A stretch of DNA of 64,000 nt from Myxococcales bacterium. Lineage in GTDB: Bacteria; Myxococcota_A; Polyangia; Polyangiales; Polyangiaceae. This document shows positions 8,543-17,330 of the stretch, one piece after another. Position numbers and translations under genes: made by a program. The notes under the pieces were generated by a model. The model saw only the letters and a program-made list of their open reading frames with translations. It had not been told where the DNA came from and did not search any database. Position 1 is the first letter of the stretch, and the number at the start of each line of letters is the position of its first letter. The stretch lies in NCBI GenBank assembly GCA_903642325.1, contig CAHJWM010000022.1, forward strand, positions 23,160-87,159, read 5' to 3'.

Positions 8543-8997
8543 TGTCTGTCTTCAATTCAAAAAAGCTCGGTTTCTTGGCGGCAGGCCTTACCTTTCTGAC
8601 GCTTGCCGCCACGCAAGGCTGCGGCGATGACGACAACCAGGTCGCGCCGACCGCGGGCACCGGCGGTGACATTGGAGAATCGGGTTCAGGCGGCCGTTCT
8701 GGCTCCGGCTCGGGCAACAAAGCTGGCGGCGGCGGCGACGCTGGCAGCGGCGAGCCGACACCGCCCGCCGACACCGCGGGAGCGGGCGGCGAGGCCGGCG
8801 AACCTGGCGCACCGGCAGGCGGTACGAGTGGCTCGGGGGGCTCGGGTGGCTCGGTATCCTGTGATGGCCCGAAGGGTTGTTACGCGTGCGCGCCCACGAC
8901 GCCCACGCAGTTTGCCAATCACTGCGTCAGTGGTGGTTGCCCCGCGACCTTCGACAACAGCACTTTGACCCAGATTGCCAAGGTGGGAACTCTCTGA
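8542..8997 (+). CDS. Gly/Ser-rich lipoprotein with Cys-rich C-terminal motif
   Basis: 151 residues. Its ATG overlaps the TGA of the binding protein by one base (TGATG), so the two are co-translated. The signal ends TQGC, a probable lipobox. Residues 30-105 are Gly/Ser/Ala low-complexity linker. The last 45 residues have five cysteines (CDGPKGCYAC, HCVSGGC) and end in FDNSTLTQI, a short tail I associate with surface lipoproteins in this group. It is likely a partner or surface anchor for the binding protein. Function unknown. Confidence 0.6.
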   Translation: MSVFNSKKLGFLAAGLTFLTLAATQGCGDDDNQVAPTAGTGGDIGESGSGGRSGSGSGNKAGGGGDAGSGEPTPPADTAGAGGEAGEPGAPAGGTSGSGGSGGSVSCDGPKGCYACAPTTPTQFANHCVSGGCPATFDNSTLTQIAKVGTL

Positions 8998-9030
8998 GTT
9001 TTCCCCGATCAACCTAGTTAGCCGGAAGAC

Positions 9031-9072
9031 TGCCGGGGTGTTCGATACCGAGGACGCCCCGGCATTCTCTCG
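9031..9072 (+). terminator. GC-rich hairpin between the lipoprotein and porin genes
   Basis: TGCCGGGG at 9031-9038 pairs perfectly with CCCCGGCA at 9057-9064, and the stem can extend inward with wobble pairs around GATACC. TTCTCTC follows, a modest T-rich tail. It could end transcripts from 7313 or let only part of them through to the porin operon. Confidence 0.5.
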
Positions 9073-9098
9073 CCCAGCATCAGTGATTCGGAGCATTC

Positions 9099-10622
9099 GT
9101 GAATAGGCATACTTCTGCGGTGTTTGCCGCCGCGCTCGTAGCGGCTCTGAGCAGACCCGCATCGGCGCAACCCGCGCCCTCACCATCGCCCGCAGCGCCA
9201 GAGCCGCCGGCTCCGGCTGCGCCCGTGGAGAGTGTCCCGCAAGCGGCCCCAGAGGCTCCTCCTGCCGCGGCGAACGCGGAGCTCGAAAAGCAACTCACGA
9301 TGCAGCGCGCCGATCTGGACGAGCAGGACGCGCGGATTGCAGAGCTGGAGAAACAACTCAAGAGTTTTAACAAGCCCGCGCAGGCGAAGCCCGCAGTGGC
9401 AGCGCGCGAGACGAAGAGAGACGACGTGACGGCCAAGCCGGCCGCACCTGCGACGCTGGTCGATGACACACTCAAAGTGACGGGCTACGTTCAGGCGGAG
9501 TACGAGGGTCATCAAGACTCCGAAGACCAACTCGCGCCAGGCGGCGCGCCGTTGAACTTGAATCGCTTCGTGCTTCGCCGCGCGCGGCTCAAGCTGACGC
9601 GGGACTGGCGCTACGGCGCGATGCTGCTCGAGTTGGACGCCAACAGCGTTCGAGGCGCCGCGATCGGCGTTCAGCACGCCGAAGTATCGCTTGCGTATCG
9701 GAACGCTGACCAGACCCCTCTCGTGCAGTTGACGATGGGCCTGTTCGACAACCCCTTCGGCCGGGAAGTCTTGGAGTCGCCTCGGGAGCGGCCGTTCATG
9801 GAGCGTTCGTTCGCGTCACGCGAATTTTTCCCTTCGGAGCCCGACTTGGGTTTGCGCATCTCCGGGCAGGCGGCCTGGTTTCGGTATTCAGTGGCCGTGG
9901 TCAATGGCCAGCCACTCGGCGACCGCACCGGCTTCATCTTGCAAGATCCCAATTCACACAAGGACGTGCTCGGCCGCGTGGGAGTCGACGTGAGTTTGCC
10001 ATCGGCGCTGCGCATCGTCGGCGGGGTATCGGTGCTGAACGGTGAAGGGTTTCATCCCGGCACCGACGCGACCAAAGGCACCCTCACTTGGCGAGACAAT
10101 GTTTCTGAAGACAACTTGGTGCAGTTCCCAGAAGTCGTCGGCTTGCCCGGTACAGCGGGGAGCCCTTCACAAAACTTCACGCGTTGGCTGCTGGGCGCGG
10201 ACGTGGGGGCGGAGCTCGTATCGAAGTTCGGCAAAACCCATTTGTTCGCCGAGCTCAGCTTCGGCTCCAATATGGACCGCAACGTGTTCGTGGCCGACCC
10301 CACCACGAATGGCTTCGACGAACGCGAATTCGGCTATTACATCGCACTCTATCATGAGTTCAAGCAGGGCCCGATCGCCGGTTTTCGGTATGACGCCTAT
10401 AACCCCAATTCTGATTTTCTGGACTCGCGGCGCGGAACTTTGATCCCGACCACCGAGACGATCGACACTTACTCGCCTCTGCTTGGTTTTCAGGTGCCGC
10501 ACCGGGCGCGCCTGGTCGCACAGTACGACATCATTCGCGACGCTGAGGCGCGCAACACTGCGGGTGTGCCCGTAGATCGAAAGAACAACGTTTGGACCAT
10601 TCGTCTTCAGGGAGAGCTGTGA
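9099..10622 (+). CDS. OprO/OprP-type outer-membrane porin with coiled-coil N-terminus
   Basis: 507 residues from GTG 9099; no downstream ATG precedes the signal, which ends ASAQ. Residues 25-60 are Ala/Pro-rich and 63-92 form a short coiled coil (LEKQLTMQRADLDEQDARI). From about 125 the barrel begins with LKVTGYVQAEYEG and RFVLRRARLKLTRDWRYG, patterns of phosphate-selective porins O and P. The mid-barrel GLFDNPFGRE and SEPDLGLRISG also fit. The size is normal for the family. Its stop overlaps the next ATG, so it opens a seven-gene run to 17196. Anion selectivity cannot be read from the sequence. Confidence 0.8.
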   Translation: MNRHTSAVFAAALVAALSRPASAQPAPSPSPAAPEPPAPAAPVESVPQAAPEAPPAAANAELEKQLTMQRADLDEQDARIAELEKQLKSFNKPAQAKPAVAARETKRDDVTAKPAAPATLVDDTLKVTGYVQAEYEGHQDSEDQLAPGGAPLNLNRFVLRRARLKLTRDWRYGAMLLELDANSVRGAAIGVQHAEVSLAYRNADQTPLVQLTMGLFDNPFGREVLESPRERPFMERSFASREFFPSEPDLGLRISGQAAWFRYSVAVVNGQPLGDRTGFILQDPNSHKDVLGRVGVDVSLPSALRIVGGVSVLNGEGFHPGTDATKGTLTWRDNVSEDNLVQFPEVVGLPGTAGSPSQNFTRWLLGADVGAELVSKFGKTHLFAELSFGSNMDRNVFVADPTTNGFDEREFGYYIALYHEFKQGPIAGFRYDAYNPNSDFLDSRRGTLIPTTETIDTYSPLLGFQVPHRARLVAQYDIIRDAEARNTAGVPVDRKNNVWTIRLQGEL

Positions 10623-11536
10623 TGCGCCACGCCTTTTTCTGTGCACTCTCCGCGTTATCGCTGACGCTCTCGGGCTGCGGTGATTCTTCGTCGGCCCACA
10701 CGGGCTTGGCCGAGCCCTTGCGCGTGACCAACGGCACCTACTTCGAGGGCGATTTTCCAGCGACGAAAACTACGAGCCCGCAAGTTGCCCAGATCAACAT
10801 TCGCAACACCGAGTTCGCGGCCGGCACCGCGGGCAAAGGTATTACGGGTTTGGCAGACTCCAAGTCACAGTCGGTCGCTCTCGGGCTTCAAGGGCTCAGT
10901 CATGGCTACTGGGTAGTTCCCGTCGGGGCACCAGATTTGATGACCATTGGCACGTTCACTTGGTCTGCCAATTGCGATTTTTCGCGCGATATTCCCGTCG
11001 GGATGCACGACTTGGACGTCGCTGCCGCCGACGAAAGTGGCCATTTCGGGCCCCTCATGACGGCCAGCTTGAACATCCAGCCGTTCATTCCGGCAGGTCA
11101 CGTCGTGGCATCGCTGTCCTGGGGTGTCGACGCGGATCTCGATCTGCACCTCGTGGGGCCGAGCGGAAAAGAGCTCGATCCGAAGCATCCGAACAGCACG
11201 CAGCTGTTCGATGCGGGTGATGACAAGGGCATGCCCATGCCCGGCAACGGTTTGCTAGACCACGACTCGCTCGCCTCTTGCTACCCAGACGGGCTGCGTA
11301 CGGAAAACGTGGTTTGGACCGACAATCCCGAAGAAGGCGGCTATTTGGTACGCGTCGACATGTTCAACGCATGCGGCAAACCGAGCGCGAGCTTCGTGTT
11401 CTCGCTGTACGTAGACGGCAAACGGGTGCTCGAAAAACACGGCCGGTTGCTGGACCTCAATGCCGACGGCGGAGGCCCGGGCTCAGGTCTCTTCGTCACC
11501 GACTTCAGCTGTAAAGGAACGGGCACATGCTCATAA
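10622..11536 (+). CDS. Lipoprotein with YfaP/DUF2135-like domain
   Basis: 304 residues from ATG 10622, which overlaps the porin stop. The signal ends LTLSGC, a clean lipobox. Residues 55-155 form an unassigned beta-rich part. From about 160 the sequence SLSWGVDADLDLHLVGPSG and later ENVVWTDNPEEGGYLVRVD match the pattern of DUF2135/YfaP-type domains, where an acidic loop may bind metal. Its position between porin and ExbB suggests an envelope partner of the transport system. The family call is by motif only. Confidence 0.6.
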   Translation: MRHAFFCALSALSLTLSGCGDSSSAHTGLAEPLRVTNGTYFEGDFPATKTTSPQVAQINIRNTEFAAGTAGKGITGLADSKSQSVALGLQGLSHGYWVVPVGAPDLMTIGTFTWSANCDFSRDIPVGMHDLDVAAADESGHFGPLMTASLNIQPFIPAGHVVASLSWGVDADLDLHLVGPSGKELDPKHPNSTQLFDAGDDKGMPMPGNGLLDHDSLASCYPDGLRTENVVWTDNPEEGGYLVRVDMFNACGKPSASFVFSLYVDGKRVLEKHGRLLDLNADGGGPGSGLFVTDFSCKGTGTCS

Positions 11537-12279
11537 CAAGTCTCGAAAAATTCTCACTGATGGGCGCGTCGTGGGTCCTTTACCTGCTGGTCGCGCTGTC
11601 CATGTTCTCCATCGGCATCATGTTCGAGCGCTGGATCTACTTCCGAAGCAATTCTTCGAAGAACGTCAGCGGCTTGGCCGATGCGCTGCTCAAATTCCTC
11701 AAAGCCGGCGACCGCCGTGGCGCAGAGAATTTGCTGAAAAACGACAAGTCGCTCGAGGCCCAGGTGGTGTTGCCCGTATTGGGGTGGCTCGACGGCGGCC
11801 CGGATTCGGTTTCCGAGGCGCTCGACGCTTCGTTGATGCGCAAACGGCCCGAGCTCGAGCGCGGGCTCACCTGGCTCGGCACGCTCGGCAACAACGCGCC
11901 CTTCCTCGGCCTGTTCGGCACCGTGATCGGCGTCATCCAAGCCTTTCATATGCTTGGCAGTAGCGGCGCCGGTGGCAACCAAGCCGCCATGGGCAACGTG
12001 ATCGTAGCCATCTCGGAAGCACTGATCGCGACCGGGGTCGGCTTGATCGTCGCGCTGCCTGCGGTCGTCGGCTTCAACTTGACGCAGAAGCGCGTCAGCA
12101 CGGTGGAAAACAACATTGCCCTGATAGGTAAGGAGCTGCTCGCCTTCCTCAAGGCCGACGCCAAGCTGATCGCCGAATTCCGCGCGCTCTCGGAAGAACC
12201 GCCAGTGAGCGAATCGGCTGCTGATTTGGTGGGTCGGGACGAGCACGTCTCCGCAACCGAACAACCGGAACCGACCTGA
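11527..12279 (+). CDS. exbB: ExbB/TolQ-family proton channel subunit
   Basis: 250 residues. The ATG at 11527 overlaps the previous gene by ten bases. There are three membrane spans, at about 12-33, 117-140 and 163-185, with the long cytoplasmic loop between the first two. The conserved channel region is present as GNNAPFLGLFGTVIGVI and then ISEALIATGVGLIVALPAV. With ExbD it uses the proton gradient to energise TonB. It is next to exbD, tonB and a receptor, so MotA or TolQ roles are less likely. The C-terminal 40 residues are a polar extension. Confidence 0.9.
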   Translation: MLITSLEKFSLMGASWVLYLLVALSMFSIGIMFERWIYFRSNSSKNVSGLADALLKFLKAGDRRGAENLLKNDKSLEAQVVLPVLGWLDGGPDSVSEALDASLMRKRPELERGLTWLGTLGNNAPFLGLFGTVIGVIQAFHMLGSSGAGGNQAAMGNVIVAISEALIATGVGLIVALPAVVGFNLTQKRVSTVENNIALIGKELLAFLKADAKLIAEFRALSEEPPVSESAADLVGRDEHVSATEQPEPT

Positions 12280-12291
12280 AAGGATCAACCC

Positions 12292-12708
12292 ATGGCTGGA
12301 ACGATGAGCTCAGGCGGGGGCCGGCGAGCGCCGATCTCCGGGATCAACGTCACCCCGATGGTTGACGTGATGCTCGTGTTGCTCGTGATCATGATGGTGT
12401 CGGCGCAGTACATCGTGTCTCAGAGCCTCAAGGTGGAGCTGCCCAAAGCTGCCAGCTCGACCGATTCCGTCTCTTCCGTGGCCGCGGTCACACTGACTAA
12501 AGACGGTAAGACTTATTACAATCAGAAGCCGGTCACGGAAGGGGATCTGGTCAATGACTTACGCACGGCTTTGGCCGGCAACAAAGACCTCAATCTGATC
12601 GTAACCGCGGATAAAGAGGTGCAGCACGGCAGCGTGGTCCACGTCATCGATCTGGCCAAGGTCGAGGGCATTACGAAGTTCGCGATCAACGTCGAGATAG
12701 CGAACTGA
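12292..12708 (+). CDS. exbD: ExbD/TolR-family subunit
   Basis: 138 residues. The N-terminal INVTPMVDVMLVLLVIMMV gives the single membrane span with the essential Asp (MVDV) that carries protons. The periplasmic domain follows, ending in HVIDLAKVEGITKFAI. Length and motif order are normal for ExbD. A ribosome site (AAAGGA) lies just ahead. It works with the ExbB at 11527 and the TonB at 12712 in the inner membrane. Confidence 0.92.
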   Translation: MAGTMSSGGGRRAPISGINVTPMVDVMLVLLVIMMVSAQYIVSQSLKVELPKAASSTDSVSSVAAVTLTKDGKTYYNQKPVTEGDLVNDLRTALAGNKDLNLIVTADKEVQHGSVVHVIDLAKVEGITKFAINVEIAN

Positions 12709-12711
12709 GAC

Positions 12712-13446
12712 ATGCGCTGGGCTAAAGTCGGCTACGTCGCGGGAGCGGTCTTGAGCGTGGCGCTCCACGTCGCCGCGTTCGGTGGCCTCAGCGTGCTGAA
12801 GAAGGCCGTCCCGGAAACTCAGCACGTCGCCGTGATCATGTCTTCTGCGAAGAAGAAGCCAAAGCCGAAGCCGCCTGAGCCCCCGAAGCCGATCGAAGCC
12901 CCGAAAGAGATGTTGCAACGCCCGCTCGCCCCGCCCAAAGCAGCGCCGCCGGTTGCCCCACCGCCACCCGATCCCATCGCCGCCGCGCATCCGGCGCTCG
13001 CCGCCATGCCTGATTTCGGCATTTCATTGTCTGGAAATGGCGTCGCCGGCCCCGGCGGTATCGCGGTTCCCATGGGGCAGCCGCGGCCCGTCTCGGACGC
13101 CGTGGCCCACAAAGAAAGAACTTTCGGCAGCGCCGCCGAGCGGCCTGCGGCGGCCGCTGACGATTGCGCAGAAGAGCTCGTGAAAGCCAAGCCGCAAGGC
13201 TTCGTTCAGCCGACCTACACGGACGACGCACGCTCCGCCGGCATCGAGGGCCGGGTCCGCGTGCAAGTCACGATCGACGCTTCTGGCGCCGTCACCGGCG
13301 CGCAAGTCGTGTCCGGTCTGGGGCACGGTTTGGATGAGTCGGCGATCGCAGCGGCCAAGCGCATGAGCTTCAACGCGGCGACGCGCTGCGGCAAAGCCGT
13401 CCAATCCAGCTTCGTAGTCTCGATGCGCTTCGTACTTGGAGAGTAA
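12712..13446 (+). CDS. tonB: TonB-type energy transducer
   Basis: 244 residues: an N-terminal anchor at about 7-28 (VGYVAGAVLSVALHVAAFGG), then a Lys/Pro-rich stretch (KKKPKPKPPEPPKP) that spans the periplasm, and a C-terminal TonB domain from about 160 (VQPTYTDDARSAGIEGRV to FVVSMRF). Two cysteines (DDC near 150, RCGK near 227) could form a disulphide within that domain. The gene starts three bases after the exbD stop and its stop nearly abuts the receptor, so it is probably dedicated to that receptor. Confidence 0.9.
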   Translation: MRWAKVGYVAGAVLSVALHVAAFGGLSVLKKAVPETQHVAVIMSSAKKKPKPKPPEPPKPIEAPKEMLQRPLAPPKAAPPVAPPPPDPIAAAHPALAAMPDFGISLSGNGVAGPGGIAVPMGQPRPVSDAVAHKERTFGSAAERPAAAADDCAEELVKAKPQGFVQPTYTDDARSAGIEGRVRVQVTIDASGAVTGAQVVSGLGHGLDESAIAAAKRMSFNAATRCGKAVQSSFVVSMRFVLGE

Positions 13447-13447
13447 G

Positions 13448-16099
13448 GTGGTGAAGAAGGTACTCGGGGCGGCACTGCTGCTCGCCTCACTCTGCGCGCC
13501 GAGAGCGGTGCTGGCGCAGGCAAACTCGGCAGAGACGCAAGCTCATCAGCCAAAGCTGACCAAGCTGCCCAGGCTGGTTCACTTCGAAGAAGCGCCTTAT
13601 CCGGAAACGGAGAAATCGGCCGGAAAAACCGCGTCGGTCGTTTTGCAAATCGCGATTGACGACAAGGGTAGAGTGGCGGACGCGGTCGTGCAGCAATCGG
13701 CCGGCCCCGCCTTCGATCAAGCAGCTCTGGATGCGGTCAAGAAATTCAGCTTTGACCCGGCGGAGATCGACAACCGCCCGGCGCCGGTGAAAATCACTTA
13801 CCGCTACGATTTCGTGTTCACGGTCGAGGCCCCGACGCCGGTCATCAACTACGACGGTTACATCAAGAATCGCTTCAGCAAGCAACCCATCGCCGGCGTC
13901 AAGGTCTCGATTGACGGGCTCGGCGACGCGACCACTGACGAGCTCGGTCATTTCGAGTTCAAGGAAGTGCCGCTCGGTAAGCACATCATCACCATCAGCG
14001 GTGCAAAGCTGACCACCGTCACCACCGAGGAAGAGCTCGAAAAGGGCAAAAAATTATCGGTCAAGTACGCACTCGAGCCGCAGGAAGACGTGCCGGCTGG
14101 CGAAGAGTCCGATCTCGAGATTGTGGTCGTTGCGCCCAAGATTCAAAAGGAAGTGGTCTCCACCGAAATCAAGACCGAGGAAGGGCGCCGCGTTCCCGGC
14201 ACACAAGGGGACACGCTCAAAGTCGTACAGAACCTGCCCGGCGTGGCCCGCGCCTCGTTCGGCTCGGGCCAGCTCGTCGTCTGGGGCGCGGCGCCCCAAG
14301 ACACACGCATTTACGTGGACGGGATCCACATCCCGCTCCTCTATCACGGCGGCGGGTTGCGCTCGGTATTCGCGGGTGATCTCGTGCGCGCGATCAATTT
14401 GGCGCCCGGTGGCTACGGGTCGGAGTACGGCCGCGGTCTCGGTGGCCTGGTTACGATCGACACCCGCGCCCTTCGGACCACGGGTGTGCATGGCTTCGTC
14501 GCCGCCGACGTCATCGATTCGGCGGCCATGGTGGAAGCTCCCGTGTCTAGCTCGACGCGCTTCGCAATTGCGGCGCGCAAGAGCTATCTGGATCGTTCAC
14601 TGTCGCTCGTGACGAACAAGGACGTCGGGGATTTCGTCCCGATTCCCGACTACTACGACGCGCAAATCAAGCTCAGTCACGACATTGGTCATAACGAAAG
14701 CGTCGAGCTTTTGGCTTTGACCTCCCGTGATGCGCTCACCCGCACTTTGACGAATCAGGATCCAGCGCAGGACAAGAGCGACTACACGCTCACCTCCTTC
14801 AGCCGCGTGGGTCTCTCCTACAAGCGCCAGCTGGACGATGGATCGAGCGTTTTGCTCACGCCCTGGTTAGGCGTTGATCACACCAAATCCCAAGAATCTT
14901 TCGGAGGGACGCCCACCCAGTTGGATTCGAAGAGCACGGTATTCGGTTTCCGGTCGGCCTGGCGCGGTCGCCTATCGGATCACATCGTGACGACCGTTGG
15001 CTTGGACGTCGAAGGCAGCCGGTCCGCGCTGAATCGCCGCGGCTCGATCACACTCCCCGCGCGCGAGGGCGACTATGCGGTGTTTGGCCAACCGCCGGGC
15101 GGTCAGGTCAACGGTGACACCTGGGATACGACGATCCTGTCCGTCGCGCCTTACGCGCAAACCGACTTCGCGTTCTTCGGCGACCGGTTGCACGTCGTGC
15201 CCGGCTTGCGCATCGAGCCCTTCGTCACCACCGCCAGCCATCGCTTGCCGACGCGCCCTGATTCGCCGGGCATCGGTGGCGTCACCCACGAAACGAGCGC
15301 GCTCGACCCGCGCCTCTCCGCCTCTTATCAAATGCTGCCGAGGCTCGGTTTCAAAGCGGCGTTCGGGTATTATCATCAGTCGCCACAGCCCGCGGACTTG
15401 TCGGCCGTGTTCGGTAATCCGCAGCTCGATATCGAGCATGCCTATCAGCTTTTAGGGGGTGCCAATGTCAAGCTCAGCGAGCATGTATCCCTAGAAGAGG
15501 TCGTGTTTTACACGAAGTCTTCGAATCTGGTCACGCGTAGTGATTCGAGCACCCCGCTCTTGGCTGAAGCGTTGGTGCAAAGCGGAGAAGGCCGCGCGTA
15601 CGGTACTCAGATCTTGCTCCGGCACGAGCTGACGGCGGGCTTCTTCGGCTGGATAAGCTACACGCTCATGCGCAGCGAACGCAAAGACCATCCTGGCCTC
15701 GACTGGCGGCTCTTCGACTTCGATCAAACGCACGTTGCTACCGTGGTCGCTTCGTACGAGCTCGGGCGCGGCTTCGAGCTCGGCGCGCGTTTCCGCTACG
15801 CCACGGGTTTCCCACGCACCCCCGTGACCCATGCATTCTACAGTGCCCGTCGCGACTTGTACGAGCCGAGTTTCGGCTCACAGAACTCGCAACGAATACC
15901 GGCTTTCGTGCAGGCCGACGCCCGCATTGCCAAACGCTTCAACGGGGCGTGGTGGAAGGCCGAAGTGTACCTGGACGTACAGAACGTTACCGATCGCGAT
16001 AACCCGGAAGAAGTCGTGTACGACTACAAGTACGGCAAACGCGCCTACATTACCGGTTTACCTACTCTCCCAGTATTCGGCGCGAGGTTCGAATGGTGA
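13448..16099 (+). CDS. TonB-dependent receptor with N-terminal TonB-C-like and carboxypeptidase-regulatory-like domains
   Basis: About 883 residues from GTG 13448, preceded by GGAG; a TTG at 13436 is a weaker choice. Order: a signal ending VLAQ; a domain at about 30-130 with the TonB C-terminal pattern (APYPETEKSAGKTASVVLQI, DKGRVADAVV, FDQAALDAVKKFSF); a regulatory-like beta sandwich (GYIKNRFSKQPIAGVKVSI, about 140-215); a TonB box candidate (EIVVVAPK); a plug (TLKVVQNLPGVAR, RIYVDGIHIP, GGYGSEYGRGLGGL); then the barrel to a terminal Trp (ARFEW). A TonB-like domain built into a receptor is unusual. The substrate is unknown; see the findings. Confidence 0.88.
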   Translation: MVKKVLGAALLLASLCAPRAVLAQANSAETQAHQPKLTKLPRLVHFEEAPYPETEKSAGKTASVVLQIAIDDKGRVADAVVQQSAGPAFDQAALDAVKKFSFDPAEIDNRPAPVKITYRYDFVFTVEAPTPVINYDGYIKNRFSKQPIAGVKVSIDGLGDATTDELGHFEFKEVPLGKHIITISGAKLTTVTTEEELEKGKKLSVKYALEPQEDVPAGEESDLEIVVVAPKIQKEVVSTEIKTEEGRRVPGTQGDTLKVVQNLPGVARASFGSGQLVVWGAAPQDTRIYVDGIHIPLLYHGGGLRSVFAGDLVRAINLAPGGYGSEYGRGLGGLVTIDTRALRTTGVHGFVAADVIDSAAMVEAPVSSSTRFAIAARKSYLDRSLSLVTNKDVGDFVPIPDYYDAQIKLSHDIGHNESVELLALTSRDALTRTLTNQDPAQDKSDYTLTSFSRVGLSYKRQLDDGSSVLLTPWLGVDHTKSQESFGGTPTQLDSKSTVFGFRSAWRGRLSDHIVTTVGLDVEGSRSALNRRGSITLPAREGDYAVFGQPPGGQVNGDTWDTTILSVAPYAQTDFAFFGDRLHVVPGLRIEPFVTTASHRLPTRPDSPGIGGVTHETSALDPRLSASYQMLPRLGFKAAFGYYHQSPQPADLSAVFGNPQLDIEHAYQLLGGANVKLSEHVSLEEVVFYTKSSNLVTRSDSSTPLLAEALVQSGEGRAYGTQILLRHELTAGFFGWISYTLMRSERKDHPGLDWRLFDFDQTHVATVVASYELGRGFELGARFRYATGFPRTPVTHAFYSARRDLYEPSFGSQNSQRIPAFVQADARIAKRFNGAWWKAEVYLDVQNVTDRDNPEEVVYDYKYGKRAYITGLPTLPVFGARFEW

Positions 16100-17196
16100 G
16101 TCGACGCAAAGCGCTATCCCTCGCGGGGCTGTTGGCTTCGGCGGTCGCCTGCACGCCCGAGTTTACCGATCGCTCGTCAGCGGTCACGGGAGCGCGGGTT
16201 TTGGCGATCGGGTCGAGCCCGGCCGAGGCGCTGCCCGGAAGTGACGTAACTTACAAAATCCTCGTCGTCGATGCGAATGGGCTCCTGAAATCGCCGAACG
16301 TGAGCTGGTCTTATTGTACGCAGCCCAAGCCAACCAACGAGCTCAACGACGTGGCGACGGCATGCTTCGAGAACAGCGCGCTCTCGCTGCCGCTCGGCTT
16401 TGGCGTCACCCCCAAGGGCACGCTGCCCATCAATGGCTGCGCGCAATTCGGCCCTGATGTCCCCCAACCAGCCTCTAGCCCGAGCTCGAATTCGGGCATG
16501 GGCGCGAGCTCTAGCGGCAGCGCGATCCATCAAACCCAGGGCCGACCGACGGATCCGGACTCTACCGATGGCTATTACCAGCCCGTGATCTTGAGGGTGA
16601 CCGCTGGCGCTGACCGGATCCCGACTCTCGGCGAGACGCGCATCACGTGCGGATTGGCCGGCAGTACCGGTGAGCAATTCGAAGCCTACAACCGCGCCAC
16701 CAAGCGCAACGAAAATCCTCAGCTGCTCGGGGTCACGATCAATAATATGCAGGACTCGGCGCTTGCCACGCTCGACGCCGGTGAACCCCTGCAGGTGGCC
16801 GCATCGGCGCACCTCAGTCTGCGCGCCTCGTGGCCGGCTTGCCCGACCAAGCCCCAGTGTGGCGACGGTATTTGTAGCCCGGGCGAGGCCGTCCAAGACT
16901 GTCCAGACGACTGCACGACGCCGAAAGGCTGCGGCGGTTCGGAGCCGTTCGCCTATCTCGATCCGGAAAGCCACGAGCTGGTCGACCGCCACGAGTCTAT
17001 TCGCGTCTCTTGGTTCGCCACGCGCGGGTCGTTCGATACGGACCACACGGGTCGCCAGGAAGGCGAGTTCACGGAAACCTCCAGCGACGACACTTGGAGC
17101 GCGCCGAGCGAGGCCGGGCCCGCGTTCATATGGGTCGTCTTGAGGGACGACCGCGGCGGCGTCGATTGGCAGAGCTTTCGGGTCGATGTTCGTTGA
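16093..17196 (+). CDS. Lipoprotein of unknown function in the TonB operon
   Basis: 367 residues. Its ATG lies inside the end of the receptor gene (ATGGTGA), so translation is coupled. The signal has SRRKALSLAG and ends AVAC, a lipobox after a twin-arginine-like start. A cysteine-rich element in the middle, CGDGICSPGEAVQDCPDDC, is a short motif frequent in myxobacterial surface proteins and may bind calcium. The last 90 residues (ESIRVSWFATRG, FIWVVLRDDRGG) look like an immunoglobulin-like fold. It is likely an outer-membrane partner of the receptor. Not a recognised family. Confidence 0.6.
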   Translation: MVSRRKALSLAGLLASAVACTPEFTDRSSAVTGARVLAIGSSPAEALPGSDVTYKILVVDANGLLKSPNVSWSYCTQPKPTNELNDVATACFENSALSLPLGFGVTPKGTLPINGCAQFGPDVPQPASSPSSNSGMGASSSGSAIHQTQGRPTDPDSTDGYYQPVILRVTAGADRIPTLGETRITCGLAGSTGEQFEAYNRATKRNENPQLLGVTINNMQDSALATLDAGEPLQVAASAHLSLRASWPACPTKPQCGDGICSPGEAVQDCPDDCTTPKGCGGSEPFAYLDPESHELVDRHESIRVSWFATRGSFDTDHTGRQEGEFTETSSDDTWSAPSEAGPAFIWVVLRDDRGGVDWQSFRVDVR

Positions 17197-17285
17197 ACCC
17201 ATGAGCGAATCCCTTGATCGGGGGCTCGAGGACCGGCTTCGAGGCGGAGGATCATCGCGGCCGTCAGTGCAGAGCTGCTACTGAC

Positions 17286-17305
17286 TCGTCACCTGGCAGT
17301 CACAT
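17286..17305 (+). promoter_or_regulatory. Candidate Pho box ahead of the first phoB-type gene
   Basis: GTCAC at 17288 and GTCAC at 17299 are 11 bases apart, the spacing of a PhoB site, and end 26 bases before the ATG at 17331. TTAATC near 17313 could be a -10 element. Only two repeats are present and the leader would be very short, so this is weaker than the other two arrays. It suggests self-control of the regulator. Confidence 0.45.
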
Positions 17306-17330
17306 CAATCGGTTAATCGCGAGGACACAA

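Noticed and set aside
11460..11963. Plus-strand frame of 167 codons over the exbB start.
   Set aside because: Out-of-frame shadow of a clear ExbB protein.
16177..17202. Minus-strand frame of 341 codons opposite the operon-end lipoprotein.
   Set aside because: The plus-strand frame has a lipobox, a Cys motif and coupling to the receptor gene; the minus frame has none of these.
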